Of a stretch of DNA of 64,000 nucleotides, positions 43,554-51,907 are shown piece by piece. Position numbers and translations under genes: made by a program. The notes under the pieces were generated by a model. The model worked only from the letters and a program-made list of their open reading frames with translations. It was not told the DNA's origin and did not search any database. The stretch is from Lachnoclostridium sp. UBA1175 (GTDB lineage Bacteria > Bacillota > Clostridia > Lachnospirales > Lachnospiraceae): assembly GCA_002311665.1 (NCBI GenBank), contig DBYX01000020.1, positions 1 through 64,000 on the forward strand. The letters are read 5' to 3'. Numbering within the stretch: the first letter of the stretch is position 1; the number at the start of each line of letters is the position of its first letter.

Positions 43554-44573
43554 ATGTATAATCTCAGAATGTGCGTGTGGGAGATCACGCTTGCGTGCTG
43601 TTTCTCCTGCAAATACTGCGGCTCCGCCGGCGGAAGGGCGAGGGAGAACGAGCTCACGACGGAGGAGTGTCTCAATGTCGCCGATCAGCTCGCCGAGCTC
43701 GGTTGTCAGCGCGTCTCGATGATCGGCGGCGAAGTGTTCATGCGGAAGGACTGGAAGGATATCGTGAAGCGTCTCACCGGTCAGGGTGTGCGAGTCAACA
43801 TCATCACGAACGGGTTTATTTTCCGCGAGAGTCTGATCGAGGACCTCAAGGAAGTGAAGGTGGAATCCATCTCGGTCTCGCTGGACGGACCGAAGGAGGT
43901 TCACGACCGATACCGCCAGGAGGGAAGTTACGACCGCGCCATCCGCGCGATCGAGGAACTGCTGTCCGCGGGAATCCCCGTGTCTGTCATCAGCACCCTC
44001 AACAGCGAGAACGTGAAGCTTCTCGGGGAACTGTATAAGATATTGCGCAAATACAGCCTTTACGCGTGGCAGCTCCAGGCCTGCTCGCCGATGGGCAACG
44101 CGGCCAACAACGGGATCGCGTACGCGTTCGATATGCAGGAAGTCATCGATTTTGTGGTCGCCAATATGTATTCGGCGCCGTTCGCGATGGGTGTCGCGGA
44201 CAACATCGGGTATTTTACGGAGGCCGAGGGCACCATTCGCGGCAATCTGAGCGGCAAGGCCTTCTTCAAGGGCTGTTCGGCCGGCATCTCGGCGATCGGG
44301 ATCGACAGCGTCGGCAATGTGCGCGGCTGCGAGTCGATGTACGACGAGCGCTTCAACGAGGGCAACCTGCGCAGTGAGTCGCTGCGGTCGATCTGGGAGG
44401 ATCCCGACCGCTTCGCTTACAACCGAAAGTTCCGCAAGGAGCTTCTCACCGGCCGATGCGCCGAGTGCGAGCTCGGTGAGTACTGTGCGGGAGGATGCCG
44501 TTCGTACAACTTCTTTGTGCACGGCAAGCTGTACGAGTCGCCGTTCTGCGCGGGCGGCGCGAAAAGAGGATAA
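43554..44573 (+). CDS. Radical SAM enzyme with SPASM domain, probable peptide maturase
   Basis: 339 residues, starting 9 bases after the YxGP gene. Cys15, Cys19 and Cys22 (ACCFSCKYC) form the CX3CX2C site for the radical 4Fe-4S cluster. The barrel shows IGGEVFMRKDW and ISVSLDGPKEVHDRY. The C-terminal third is a SPASM domain: a GCSAG...RGCESM pair, then CAECELGEYCAGGC and a final FCAGG Cys, enough for two auxiliary clusters. SPASM enzymes modify peptides (e.g. AlbA, PqqE, MftC, anaerobic sulfatase maturases). There is no separate RRE domain. Its neighbour is the likely substrate. Confidence 0.9.
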   Translation: MYNLRMCVWEITLACCFSCKYCGSAGGRARENELTTEECLNVADQLAELGCQRVSMIGGEVFMRKDWKDIVKRLTGQGVRVNIITNGFIFRESLIEDLKEVKVESISVSLDGPKEVHDRYRQEGSYDRAIRAIEELLSAGIPVSVISTLNSENVKLLGELYKILRKYSLYAWQLQACSPMGNAANNGIAYAFDMQEVIDFVVANMYSAPFAMGVADNIGYFTEAEGTIRGNLSGKAFFKGCSAGISAIGIDSVGNVRGCESMYDERFNEGNLRSESLRSIWEDPDRFAYNRKFRKELLTGRCAECELGEYCAGGCRSYNFFVHGKLYESPFCAGGAKRG

Positions 44574-44630
44574 GGAAAATGAAACCGTTCCCGAAAGGGC
44601 GGGAAAGTGTTGATCAAGGAGTATGAAGTG

Positions 44631-46484
44631 ATGAAGAAATCAGGTAAGCTTGCGGGCGTTGTGTGCCTGCTGTTGTTGATGCTTGCGCTCGCGGGATGCG
44701 GCAAGGAACGGAACAGGGACACGGACAGTTCCGTGACGCCCGCGGTTTCGGAGACGCCTACGGAGACGCCCGTGCCGACGGCCACCGCGGACCCGGGTAC
44801 CGTGACGCCGACAGGTAGCGTCGAACCGACGGGAAGTGCAGAGCCCACGGGAAGCGTTGAGCCCACGGGTACGCCCGAGGTGACGCCCACGCCCGTTCCG
44901 AAGAACGGGGATATCATGATCCTGTTCACGGGAGATGTTCACTGTAACATCGACAACGGCTTCGGCTATGCGGGCCTCAAGCAGATCCGCGATTCGCTGG
45001 AGGAGCAGGGGTACACGACGATCCTAGTGGACACCGGAGATGCCATCCAGGGCGGCAACATCGGAACGCTCACCAAGGGCGAGGCGATCATCCGCCTGAT
45101 GAACGAGGTACGGTACGATGTCGCGATCCCCGGAAACCACGAGTTCGACTACGGGATGGAGCGGTTTCTGGAGTTGGTCGGGAAAGCGGATTTTCCGTAT
45201 ATCAGCTGCAACTTTAACAAGCAGGGTGAGCTTGTGTTTGCGCCTTACGTGATCAAGGAGGCGGCGGGCAAAAAGATCGCTTTCGTCGGTGTCACGACAC
45301 CGAAGACCATCCTCGATTCGGCGCCGGCTTATTTTCAGAACGACAAGGGTGAGTACATTTACGATTTTATGCAGGATGAGACCGGGGAGGCCGTGTACGC
45401 CGCCGTGCAGAAGGCGGTGGACGATGCGCGCGCCGCAGGTGCGGACTATGTCTATGTGATGGGACATCTCGGCAACGAGAAGGAGTGTGAGCCGTGGGCG
45501 TTCTACGATATCGTGGAGCATACGAGCGGCATCGATGTGTTCCTTGATGCGCACAGCCACGATCTCTCGCAGGTGATCATGCTGAACAAGGACGGTGAGC
45601 AGGTCGTCCGTGTTGCGAGCGGAACCGGGCTCGAGGGCATCGGTTACAGCGAGATCTCGGCGAAGGAAGGCATCAGGGAAACCTATGTCTGGACGTGGAC
45701 GAACGAGGTGAATGTGCGGGAAATGTTCGACATCCGCAACAGTGTCGCCGATGCGGTCGACGAAGTGCTCGGCGAGATGAAGGAACAGCTGAACAAGGTG
45801 ATCGCGAAGGCCGAGATCACCCTGACGATCTACGATCCGACGCTGAAGGACGCGGATGACAAGCCGGTCCGTATAGTCAGAAAAGCGGAGACCAACCTCG
45901 GCGATCTGTGTGCGGACGCGCTCCGCACAGCGGCAGGGGCGGATATCGCGATCATGAACGGCGGCGGTATCAAGAAGAATATCGCAGCGGGCGATGTCAC
46001 GTACGCGAACATCATCGATGTGTTCCCGTACAACAACCAGCTCTGCGTGATCGATGTCACGGGTCAGCAGCTCCTCGACGCGCTCGAGTGGGGTGCACAC
46101 CTTCTTACTGCGGAAAACGGCGGATTTCTCCAGGTGTCCGGCATCGAGTTCCAGATCGACGTGACGATCCCGTCCCCGTGCAAGTCCGATGAGAGAGGAA
46201 TGTTCGCGGGCATCGAGGGAGCGAGAAGAGTGCTCAATGTTACGGTGGGCGGCGAGTCGATCGATAAGAACAGGCACTATACGCTGGCCGGAACGCAGTA
46301 TACGCTGTTCGATCAGGGAGACGGTTACACCGTTTTCAACGGCTGTGAAGTGCTTCAGGATCGTGTTAAACTTGACAATCAGCTGCTGATTGATTATATT
46401 GTAGAGACGTTAGGTGGTGTTATCGGAGAGGGATATGCCAATCCGTACGGCGCCGGACGTATCACTATGGTCGGAAGAGAGTAG
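44631..46484 (+). CDS. Lipoprotein 5'-nucleotidase / 2',3'-cyclic phosphodiesterase (UshA family)
   Basis: 617 residues from the ATG at 44631, 9 bases after AAGGAG. The lipoprotein signal ends LALAGC. After a Thr/Pro linker (TPTGSVEPTG repeats) comes the calcineurin-like phosphoesterase domain: GDVHCN, DTGDAIQGG, PGNHEFDYG and DAHSHD metal ligands. A 5'-nucleotidase C-terminal domain follows (NGGGIKKNIAAGDVTYANI, LAGTQYTLFDQGDGY). It removes phosphate from nucleotides outside the membrane so that nucleosides can be taken up. The radical-SAM gene ends 57 bases upstream; whether they are one transcript is unclear. The next small gene starts 8 bases after its stop. Confidence 0.9.
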   Translation: MKKSGKLAGVVCLLLLMLALAGCGKERNRDTDSSVTPAVSETPTETPVPTATADPGTVTPTGSVEPTGSAEPTGSVEPTGTPEVTPTPVPKNGDIMILFTGDVHCNIDNGFGYAGLKQIRDSLEEQGYTTILVDTGDAIQGGNIGTLTKGEAIIRLMNEVRYDVAIPGNHEFDYGMERFLELVGKADFPYISCNFNKQGELVFAPYVIKEAAGKKIAFVGVTTPKTILDSAPAYFQNDKGEYIYDFMQDETGEAVYAAVQKAVDDARAAGADYVYVMGHLGNEKECEPWAFYDIVEHTSGIDVFLDAHSHDLSQVIMLNKDGEQVVRVASGTGLEGIGYSEISAKEGIRETYVWTWTNEVNVREMFDIRNSVADAVDEVLGEMKEQLNKVIAKAEITLTIYDPTLKDADDKPVRIVRKAETNLGDLCADALRTAAGADIAIMNGGGIKKNIAAGDVTYANIIDVFPYNNQLCVIDVTGQQLLDALEWGAHLLTAENGGFLQVSGIEFQIDVTIPSPCKSDERGMFAGIEGARRVLNVTVGGESIDKNRHYTLAGTQYTLFDQGDGYTVFNGCEVLQDRVKLDNQLLIDYIVETLGGVIGEGYANPYGAGRITMVGRE

Positions 46485-46492
46485 GGGGAGAA

Positions 46493-46807
46493 ATGATGCG
46501 GATTCCTATGACATCGGGAGTCAGAAAACTTGCGGCAGGATTACTGTCGCTTGTTTTGGTACTCGTTGTCCTGCTTTCCGCGTACTGTATCGCGGTCGAG
46601 TCCGACCACGATTGCGAGGGCGAGGAGTGTGCTGTCTGCGAGTGTATCCGCCAGTGCAAGAGTGCCCTTCATCCGATCTGCAACGGTGCGGTTATGCTGC
46701 TCGCTGCGATCATCCCTGCAATCTGCCTTCTTCTGCGTGCGCGCATCGAGGTGTGCGGCATTCTGCGGGACACCCCGATCTCCCGAAAAGTCAGACTCAA
46801 CGATTGA
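46493..46807 (+). CDS. Small Cys/His-rich membrane protein of the metal-uptake locus
   Basis: 104 residues with GGGGGAG before tandem ATGs. Two hydrophobic helices (LLSLVLVLVVLLSAYCIA and NGAVMLLAAIIPAICLLL) flank an external loop with SDHDCEGEECAVCEC and a further Cys and His, a plausible metal-binding patch. Similar small proteins accompany zinc-uptake genes in Firmicutes. It sits immediately before the ABC-transporter binding protein. Metal sensing or handover is inferred from the loop and position only. Confidence 0.7.
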   Translation: MMRIPMTSGVRKLAAGLLSLVLVLVVLLSAYCIAVESDHDCEGEECAVCECIRQCKSALHPICNGAVMLLAAIIPAICLLLRARIEVCGILRDTPISRKVRLND

Positions 46808-46872
46808 ACCGATCTCCGTCGGTATACACATGCGCGCAATCGCGACTACATTTATCATACGGAGGTCTTTTT

Positions 46873-47847
46873 ATGAAAAAGATTATACTTCTTCTGGCCG
46901 TCGCCGTTCTGGCGCTCGGCTGTCTTACGGCTTGCCAGAGCGGCAAGGACGATTCCGATAAGATCAAGATCGTTACCACCATTTTCCCCGCATATGACTG
47001 GGTGATGAACATCCTCGGCGACAGCGCGTCGGACGCCGAAGTCACGATGCTGCTCGACAGCGGCGTCGACCTTCACAGCTTCCAGCCTACGGCGGAGGAT
47101 ATCCTCAAGATCGCCGGCTGTGACGTGTTCATCTATGTCGGCGGTGAGTCGGACGCGTGGGTGAAGGACGCACTGCGCAATGCCTCAAACAAGAAGCGCG
47201 TTGTCATCAACCTCCTCGAGGTGCTCGGCGACAAGGCGAAGGAAGAGGAACTCGTGGAAGGTATGCAGGGCGAGGAAGAGGAGGAAGAGGAGAACGGCGA
47301 GGAAGGCCCGGAGTACGATGAGCATGTGTGGCTCTCCCTCAAGAACGCATCCATCCTGACAAGCGCGATCGCTCAGAAGCTCAGCGAAGTCAACCCGGAT
47401 AACAAGGGAACATACGCGTCCAATCTGTTTAATTACAAAAAGAAACTGGAGGAACTGGATGCCTCCTACCAGGAGGCTGTCGACGCCGCTTCGGTGAAGA
47501 CGCTTCTGTTCGGAGACCGTTTCCCGTTCCGCTATCTGACGGACGATTACAAACTCAAGTACTACGCGGCGTTCATCGGCTGCTCGGCGGAGACCGAGGC
47601 AAGCTTCGAGACGATCGCGTTCCTCTCGAAGAAGGTGGACGAGCTCAAGCTCAAGGCGGTTATGACCATCGAGGGAACCGACCACCGGATCGCGGAGACC
47701 ATCGTGAAGAATACATCTTCGAAGGATCAGAAAATCCTTTCGCTGGATTCCATGCAGTCCGTCACCTCGACGGATGTCAAAAACGGTGTCACATATCTCT
47801 CCATCATGGAGAAGAACCTTTCGGTGTTGAAGGAAGCGCTCAAGTAA
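46873..47847 (+). CDS. Zinc/manganese ABC transporter substrate-binding lipoprotein (ZnuA/AdcA type)
   Basis: 324 residues from the ATG at 46873 (CGGAGG upstream). The lipobox is LGCLTACQ. Family signs are IVTTIFPAYDWVMNILG, LHSFQPTAEDI (metal-binding His) and DEHVWLSLKNA, followed by VMTIEGTDHRIAETI. An acidic run (EEEEEEENGEEGPEYDEH, ~140) replaces the His-rich loop often seen and could recruit metal ions. It binds the ion outside the membrane and hands it to the permease. It is upstream of the permease gene in the same operon, with no ATPase gene nearby. Confidence 0.92.
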   Translation: MKKIILLLAVAVLALGCLTACQSGKDDSDKIKIVTTIFPAYDWVMNILGDSASDAEVTMLLDSGVDLHSFQPTAEDILKIAGCDVFIYVGGESDAWVKDALRNASNKKRVVINLLEVLGDKAKEEELVEGMQGEEEEEEENGEEGPEYDEHVWLSLKNASILTSAIAQKLSEVNPDNKGTYASNLFNYKKKLEELDASYQEAVDAASVKTLLFGDRFPFRYLTDDYKLKYYAAFIGCSAETEASFETIAFLSKKVDELKLKAVMTIEGTDHRIAETIVKNTSSKDQKILSLDSMQSVTSTDVKNGVTYLSIMEKNLSVLKEALK

Positions 47848-47884
47848 GGGCACCTGAGTAAGTACGAAAAGGCGGTGGCGAGGT

Positions 47885-48724
47885 ATGCTGGCAAAACTCG
47901 TAAGTTACATGCAATATGAGTTCGTGCAGAACGCGGTCATAGTGTGCGTGCTGGTTGCTCTGTGCTCATCGTTGCTCGGCGTGACGCTGGTATTGAAACG
48001 GTTTTCGTTCATCGGGGACGGTCTGTCCCATGTCGCGTTCGGCGCGATGGCCATAGCGGCTGTTATGAATCTCACAAACGATATGTATCTGGTGCTGCCG
48101 ATCACTATCGTCGCCGCCGTTTTGCTCTTGAGTTCCGGGCAGCATGCGAAGGTGAAGGGGGATGCCGCAGTCGCCGTGATCTCGGTCACGGCTCTCGCGT
48201 TCGGCTATCTGCTGATGAACGTGTTCTCGTCCTCATCAAACCTGTCGGGGGATGTGTGCACGACGCTGTTCGGGTCGACCTCCATCCTGACGCTCGACCC
48301 GAAGGAAGTTCGGCTGTGCATCGCGCTGGCAATCATCGTCGTGCTCGCGTTTGTGGTACTGTACAACAGGATATTCGCGGTGACATTTGACGAGACCTTT
48401 GCGAAGGCCACCGGAACGAACACGGGGGCGTACAATCTTCTCATCGCCGTCGTCATCGCGGTAATCATCGTGCTGGCGATGAAGCTGGTGGGTTCCCTGC
48501 TGATCACGGCGCTCGTGATCTTCCCCGCGTTGTCGTCAATGCGGCTGTGCCGCAGTTTCAAGTCTGTGACGTGCGTCGCGGCGGGAATGTCCGTGGTCGG
48601 TGCGGCGGTCGGACTGTGTGTGTCCATCCTGTTCGGAACGCCGGTCGGCTCCACGATCGTGGCCGCGGATTCGGTTATCTTTGCATTCAGCTGTGTGCTT
48701 GGGCGTGTGTTGGGACGCGCATAG
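47885..48724 (+). CDS. Zinc/manganese ABC transporter permease (ABC-3 family, ZnuB-like)
   Basis: 279 residues with about eight hydrophobic helices. The N-terminal LGVTLVLKRFSFIGDGLSH and GAMAIA segments are the ABC-3 signature region, and GSLLITALVIFPALSSMRL is the conserved late helix pair. It forms the membrane channel for the metal delivered by the lipoprotein encoded 37 bases upstream. Normally a ZnuC/AdcC ATPase gene is adjacent; none is found between 44 and 50 kb. The following lipoprotein gene begins 9 bases downstream with AGGAGG at the stop codon. Confidence 0.93.
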   Translation: MLAKLVSYMQYEFVQNAVIVCVLVALCSSLLGVTLVLKRFSFIGDGLSHVAFGAMAIAAVMNLTNDMYLVLPITIVAAVLLLSSGQHAKVKGDAAVAVISVTALAFGYLLMNVFSSSSNLSGDVCTTLFGSTSILTLDPKEVRLCIALAIIVVLAFVVLYNRIFAVTFDETFAKATGTNTGAYNLLIAVVIAVIIVLAMKLVGSLLITALVIFPALSSMRLCRSFKSVTCVAAGMSVVGAAVGLCVSILFGTPVGSTIVAADSVIFAFSCVLGRVLGRA

Positions 48725-48733
48725 GAGGTTAGC

Positions 48734-49339
48734 ATGAAAAACAATAAAACTTCTTTGCGTAGTACACTTCTCGGAATCCTGCTGCTCGCAGTGATGCTTG
48801 CGGCAACGGGCTGCGGCTCGGACAACGGCACGAGCAAGCGCCAGGGAGGATCTGCCGGCGTCAACGACATCCTCGAGCAGGAGAAGAACAAGGAGGATCA
48901 GAAGAAGGGCGGCGAGAACACTCCGTTGCCGACCGCGACACCGACCGCACCGGCTGACGGCGGGAAGGGTTCCGGTGGGCAGGCAGACATCGGCGGAAAC
49001 TATGATATCGATCTGTCAACGATGTCCTCCACGATGGTGTATGCGGAGGTTTCCGATATGATGAACTCCCCGCAGAAGTACCTCGGCAAGAAAGTCCGTA
49101 TGTCGGGTTCCTTCGCCGTGTACCGCGACAAGGATACCGGTGTGTATTACTACGCATGCATCATACAGGACGCCACGGCGTGCTGTGCTCAGGGCATCGA
49201 ATTTGAGCTGACGGGCGAGCACACTTTCCCGGACGATTATCCGGATATCGATTCGAACATCACGGTCGCCGGTGAGTTCGACACGTATGTGGACAACGGA
49301 TATACGTACTGTACGCTGCGCAACGCGGTGATGCAGTGA
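48734..49339 (+). CDS. Lipoprotein linked to the metal-uptake operon
   Basis: 201 residues. The signal peptide ends MLAATGCGS (lipobox). A charged Lys/Glu/Pro linker with TPTAPAD leads to a compact C-terminal domain (~95-200). That domain contains SPQKYLGKKVRMSGSFAV, DATACCAQGIEFEL and DTYVDNGYTYCTLRNA. Several Cys in the domain, including an adjacent CC, could bind metal. I do not have a named family for it, but its place at the end of the ZnuA/ZnuB-type operon argues for a role in metal capture or sensing. A clear terminator follows. Confidence 0.75.
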   Translation: MKNNKTSLRSTLLGILLLAVMLAATGCGSDNGTSKRQGGSAGVNDILEQEKNKEDQKKGGENTPLPTATPTAPADGGKGSGGQADIGGNYDIDLSTMSSTMVYAEVSDMMNSPQKYLGKKVRMSGSFAVYRDKDTGVYYYACIIQDATACCAQGIEFELTGEHTFPDDYPDIDSNITVAGEFDTYVDNGYTYCTLRNAVMQ

Positions 49340-49385
49340 CATTGTGCGCTTCGCGGTGCGGGGCGCATCGGATATCGGGATCTTC

Positions 49386-49415
49386 GAGACCGCGGGAAAT
49401 GCCGCGGTCTCTTTT
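49386..49415 (+). terminator. Terminator of the metal-uptake operon
   Basis: GAGACCGCGG (49386-49395) pairs with CCGCGGTCTC (49402-49411), followed by TTTT. Confidence 0.85.
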
Positions 49416-49503
49416 GCATGCGGCATTTTCCGCTGATAAGTATACAAAAATGACGGAAAATGCGTCGGAACCGCAATTCTGCAACCACACCGAAAATACC
49501 GCT

Positions 49504-49531
49504 TTGCAACCGGCGTTGTATACTGTATTAT
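49504..49531 (+). promoter_or_regulatory. Distal mnmA promoter
   Basis: TTGCAA at 49504-49509, a 16-base spacer and TATTAT at 49526-49531. Confidence 0.6.
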
Positions 49532-49692
49532 GAAATTGTCGACAGGGCAAACACCTGTCGCTGCGTAAGCCGGTAACGTCCCTGCGCGTGGAATCGTATC
49601 GGCAGGATAAAGAGGTTTGTGCGAGGAAACGCGGCAGCCGGACAAAACGGCAGTGTCGGGACACAAGAGGAAAAAGAGTCCGAAGGAACAGT

Positions 49693-49738
49693 ATACCCCG
49701 TGGTACCGGTTGACAAAAACGGTATAACGGGGTATCGT
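49693..49738 (+). promoter_or_regulatory. Proximal mnmA promoter inside an inverted repeat
   Basis: TTGACA at 49710-49715, 17 bases, TATCGT at 49733-49738. The arms ATACCCCGT-GG-TACCG (49693-49708) and CGGTA-TA-ACGGGGTAT (49720-49735) pair around it, an operator-like or cruciform dyad. Confidence 0.5.
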
Positions 49739-49819
49739 TCATTTGCGGGCCCTGTGCGGGCCGGCGGAGAGCGGCATGGGATCCGCGCGGGTGATCGCGC
49801 GGAAAGGAAGGAATGCGTT

Positions 49820-50884
49820 ATGGCAAGAGTGATCGTGGGAATGTCGGGCGGAGTTGACAGCGCGGTGGCGGCGTACCTGCTGAAGCAGCAGGGGTACGAG
49901 GTCATCGGTGTTATGCTGCGCTCTTGGGTCGCGGAGGACGGCACGGAAAGCCGCTGCTGCGAGATCGACGACGCGCAGAGGATCGCGTGGAAACTCGACA
50001 TCCCGTTCCATGTGTACAACTGCCTCTCGGAGTTCCGCGAGTGCGTGACGAGACCGTTTGTGCGCGACTACATCGCGGGCCTGACGCCGAACCCCTGCAT
50101 CGAGTGCAACCGCTTCGTAAAATGGGAGAAGCTTCTCTACATCGCCGACGTGATGCAGGCGGAGTATGTTGCGACAGGGCATTACGCGTCGATCGAGAAG
50201 CTGCCGAACGGGCGCTTCTGCGTGCGCAGGGCGATCCACACGGAGAAGGACCAGGCGTATATGCTATACAAGCTTTCGCAGGAGCAGCTGAGCCGCACGC
50301 TTATGCCGCTCGGCGGCTACACCAAGGTGGAGGTGCGCCGCATCGCCGCGGAGGCGGGGCTTCCGGTCGCGGATAAGCCGGACTCGCAGGAGATCTGTTT
50401 CGTGCCGGACGGCGATTACGCTGCCTATGTCGAGGCCAACGCGGAGTCGGAGATCCCCGGCGAGGGCAATTTCGTCGATGAGAGCGGAAGAGTGCTCGGA
50501 AGGCACAAGGGGATCATCCATTACACGGTGGGACAGCGCAAGGGACTCGGGATCGCACTCGGGCACCCGGCGTACATCAAGAGGATCGACGCGGCGACGA
50601 ACGAGGTAACGGTGGCGGAGGAGCCGTCGCTGTACGCGGACGGGATCGTGTGCCGCGATGTGAATTATCAGAGTATCGCCGAACCGGAGGAGGGCGCGGT
50701 GCTCCGCGGGCTTACGAAGGTTCGTTATCATCACGGGGGACAGTCGGCGGACATCGAGGTGACGGCGCCGGGGACGGTGCGGATCGCTTTTGACCGGCCG
50801 GTCCGCGCGGCGGCTCCCGGGCAGTCCGCGGTGTGGTACGACGAAGAGGGCCGCGTGATCGGCGGCGGCATCATCGTCGGCTGA
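49820..50884 (+). CDS. mnmA: tRNA-specific 2-thiouridylase MnmA
   Basis: 354 residues from the ATG at 49820 (AGGAAGGA upstream); upstream in-frame starts lie in the leader. The PP-loop GMSGGVDSAVAAYLL binds ATP. The catalytic Cys pair lies in NPCIECNR (~95) and DSQEICFVPDG (~195), and YVATGHYA is the usual central block. MnmA puts sulfur on U34 of tRNA-Lys, -Glu and -Gln. Its C-terminal beta-barrel for tRNA binding is complete (VRYHHGGQSADIEV). It is transcribed alone with a strong hairpin after it. Confidence 0.97.
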   Translation: MARVIVGMSGGVDSAVAAYLLKQQGYEVIGVMLRSWVAEDGTESRCCEIDDAQRIAWKLDIPFHVYNCLSEFRECVTRPFVRDYIAGLTPNPCIECNRFVKWEKLLYIADVMQAEYVATGHYASIEKLPNGRFCVRRAIHTEKDQAYMLYKLSQEQLSRTLMPLGGYTKVEVRRIAAEAGLPVADKPDSQEICFVPDGDYAAYVEANAESEIPGEGNFVDESGRVLGRHKGIIHYTVGQRKGLGIALGHPAYIKRIDAATNEVTVAEEPSLYADGIVCRDVNYQSIAEPEEGAVLRGLTKVRYHHGGQSADIEVTAPGTVRIAFDRPVRAAAPGQSAVWYDEEGRVIGGGIIVG

Positions 50885-50910
50885 ACGGAAACATACGGTG
50901 AAAGAATTGA

Positions 50911-50960
50911 AAAATGCGCCCGGAAGGAGAGGTTACACGAATCCTTCCGAGGCGCATTTT
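50911..50960 (+). terminator. mnmA terminator
   Basis: AAAATGCGCC-CGGAAGGA (50911-50928) pairs with TCCTTCCG-(A)-GGCGCATTTT (50942-50960), with one bulged A and T-rich end. Confidence 0.78.
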
Positions 50961-51289
50961 CCGTAGGATATGATTATGTTGGTTGACAGGCTTGCTTATG
51001 GGGAAGGGAAGTGCCCGGCGAAGTGCACCGGGAGGTGGCAATCGGCTGTATTTCCTCCCTTCGAGACAAGAATAACACATTCAGAGTCCCATTAATGACT
51101 CTCGGGAAACAGCTTGGCACTGATTTTCAATAAAAATGCGGAAACAGGTTATAAATTTTTTATTTTTTGACACAAACAGACGTAAAAACAATTGACATTT
51201 TTCAAGCACAATGATATGATTTGGTTACGGCACAGAGAAGAGCAACACTGTATAGATGCCGAATAATAAAACATGCGGAGGGTTTATTT
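50961..51289. other. Intergenic stretch without a recognised gene
   Basis: About 330 bases. The first half is GC-rich with a CCCGG/CCGGG hairpin near 51015; the second half is AT-rich and ends in the promoter at 51192-51220. I could not fit SRP RNA, tmRNA or 6S RNA to it. Confidence 0.5.
51192..51220 (+). promoter_or_regulatory. Promoter of the zinc-ribbon/DUF2752 pair
   Basis: TTGACA at 51192-51197, a 17-base spacer and TATGAT at 51215-51220. Confidence 0.82.
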
Positions 51290-51907
51290 ATGATTTGTCC
51301 TGTATGCGGCGCCAATATCCCCGACGGGTCCAAGTTTTGTACCGGTTGCGGAGCCACACTTGTTCAGAACAATTCGCTCGGCCAGAATGTGAACAACGCG
51401 GTTAACAATGTGAACCAGATGTTCAGCGGCGCAGAGCAGCAGTTGGGTAACACTTTCAACAGCATTCGCGGCAGCTTCAACGGTGGTGGCGCACCGAGAG
51501 GTCCGAGGCTGAAGACCGATCGCAGCCTGCTGATGGTCATCCTGCTCTCGCTCATCACGCTCGGTATCTACACTTACTATTTTATCTATTCCGTAGCTAA
51601 CGATGTCAACACGGCATGCGACGGTGACGGACAGAGCACTTCCGGTCTGATCGCTTTCCTTGTGCTGAGTATGATCACCTGCGGTATCTACTCATACTAC
51701 TGGTATTACAAGCTCGGCAACCGTCTTGCGGATAATGCATATCGTTACAATATGCAGTTCAGCGAGAACGGTACCACGGTTCTTCTCTGGATGATCCTCG
51801 GTTCGATGCTCTGCGGCATCGGCCCGTTGATCGCTATGAATATCATCATCAAGAACACCAACGCGATCTGCCGTGGTTACAACCAGGCAAACGGTTATGG
51901 AATGTAA
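51290..51907 (+). CDS. Zinc-ribbon membrane protein with DUF4234-like domain
   Basis: 205 residues from the ATG at 51290 (GCGGAGGG upstream). The N-terminus is a CPVCG...CTGCG zinc ribbon (~3-21), followed by an Asn/Gln/Gly-rich linker to ~75. The membrane part has four hydrophobic helices with paired motifs TLGIYTYYFIYSVANDVN and CGIYSYYWYYKLGNRL, as in DUF4234 proteins. The function is unknown. Its stop codon overlaps the ATG of the DUF2752 gene by one base, so the two products are coupled and may act together in the membrane. Confidence 0.85.
   Translation: MICPVCGANIPDGSKFCTGCGATLVQNNSLGQNVNNAVNNVNQMFSGAEQQLGNTFNSIRGSFNGGGAPRGPRLKTDRSLLMVILLSLITLGIYTYYFIYSVANDVNTACDGDGQSTSGLIAFLVLSMITCGIYSYYWYYKLGNRLADNAYRYNMQFSENGTTVLLWMILGSMLCGIGPLIAMNIIIKNTNAICRGYNQANGYGM

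Larger units (their letters stand above)
49416..49819 (+). other. Long non-coding leader of mnmA with two promoters and a large hairpin
   Basis: About 400 bases with no credible gene. It contains two GGAAAATG-type words (49422, 49455), a first promoter at 49504-49531, a CGACAGG/CCTGTCG hairpin right after it and a second promoter (49710-49738) inside a 43-base inverted repeat. Confidence 0.6.

Noticed and set aside
46414..46872. Upstream in-frame extension of the metal-binding lipoprotein
   Set aside because: It overlaps two other genes; the signal peptide and ribosome site fix the start at 46873.
50961..51289. Possible SRP RNA, tmRNA or 6S RNA in the gap after mnmA
   Set aside because: The conserved SRP GGAA/GNRA loop region, the tmRNA T-arm and the 6S bubble could not be found.
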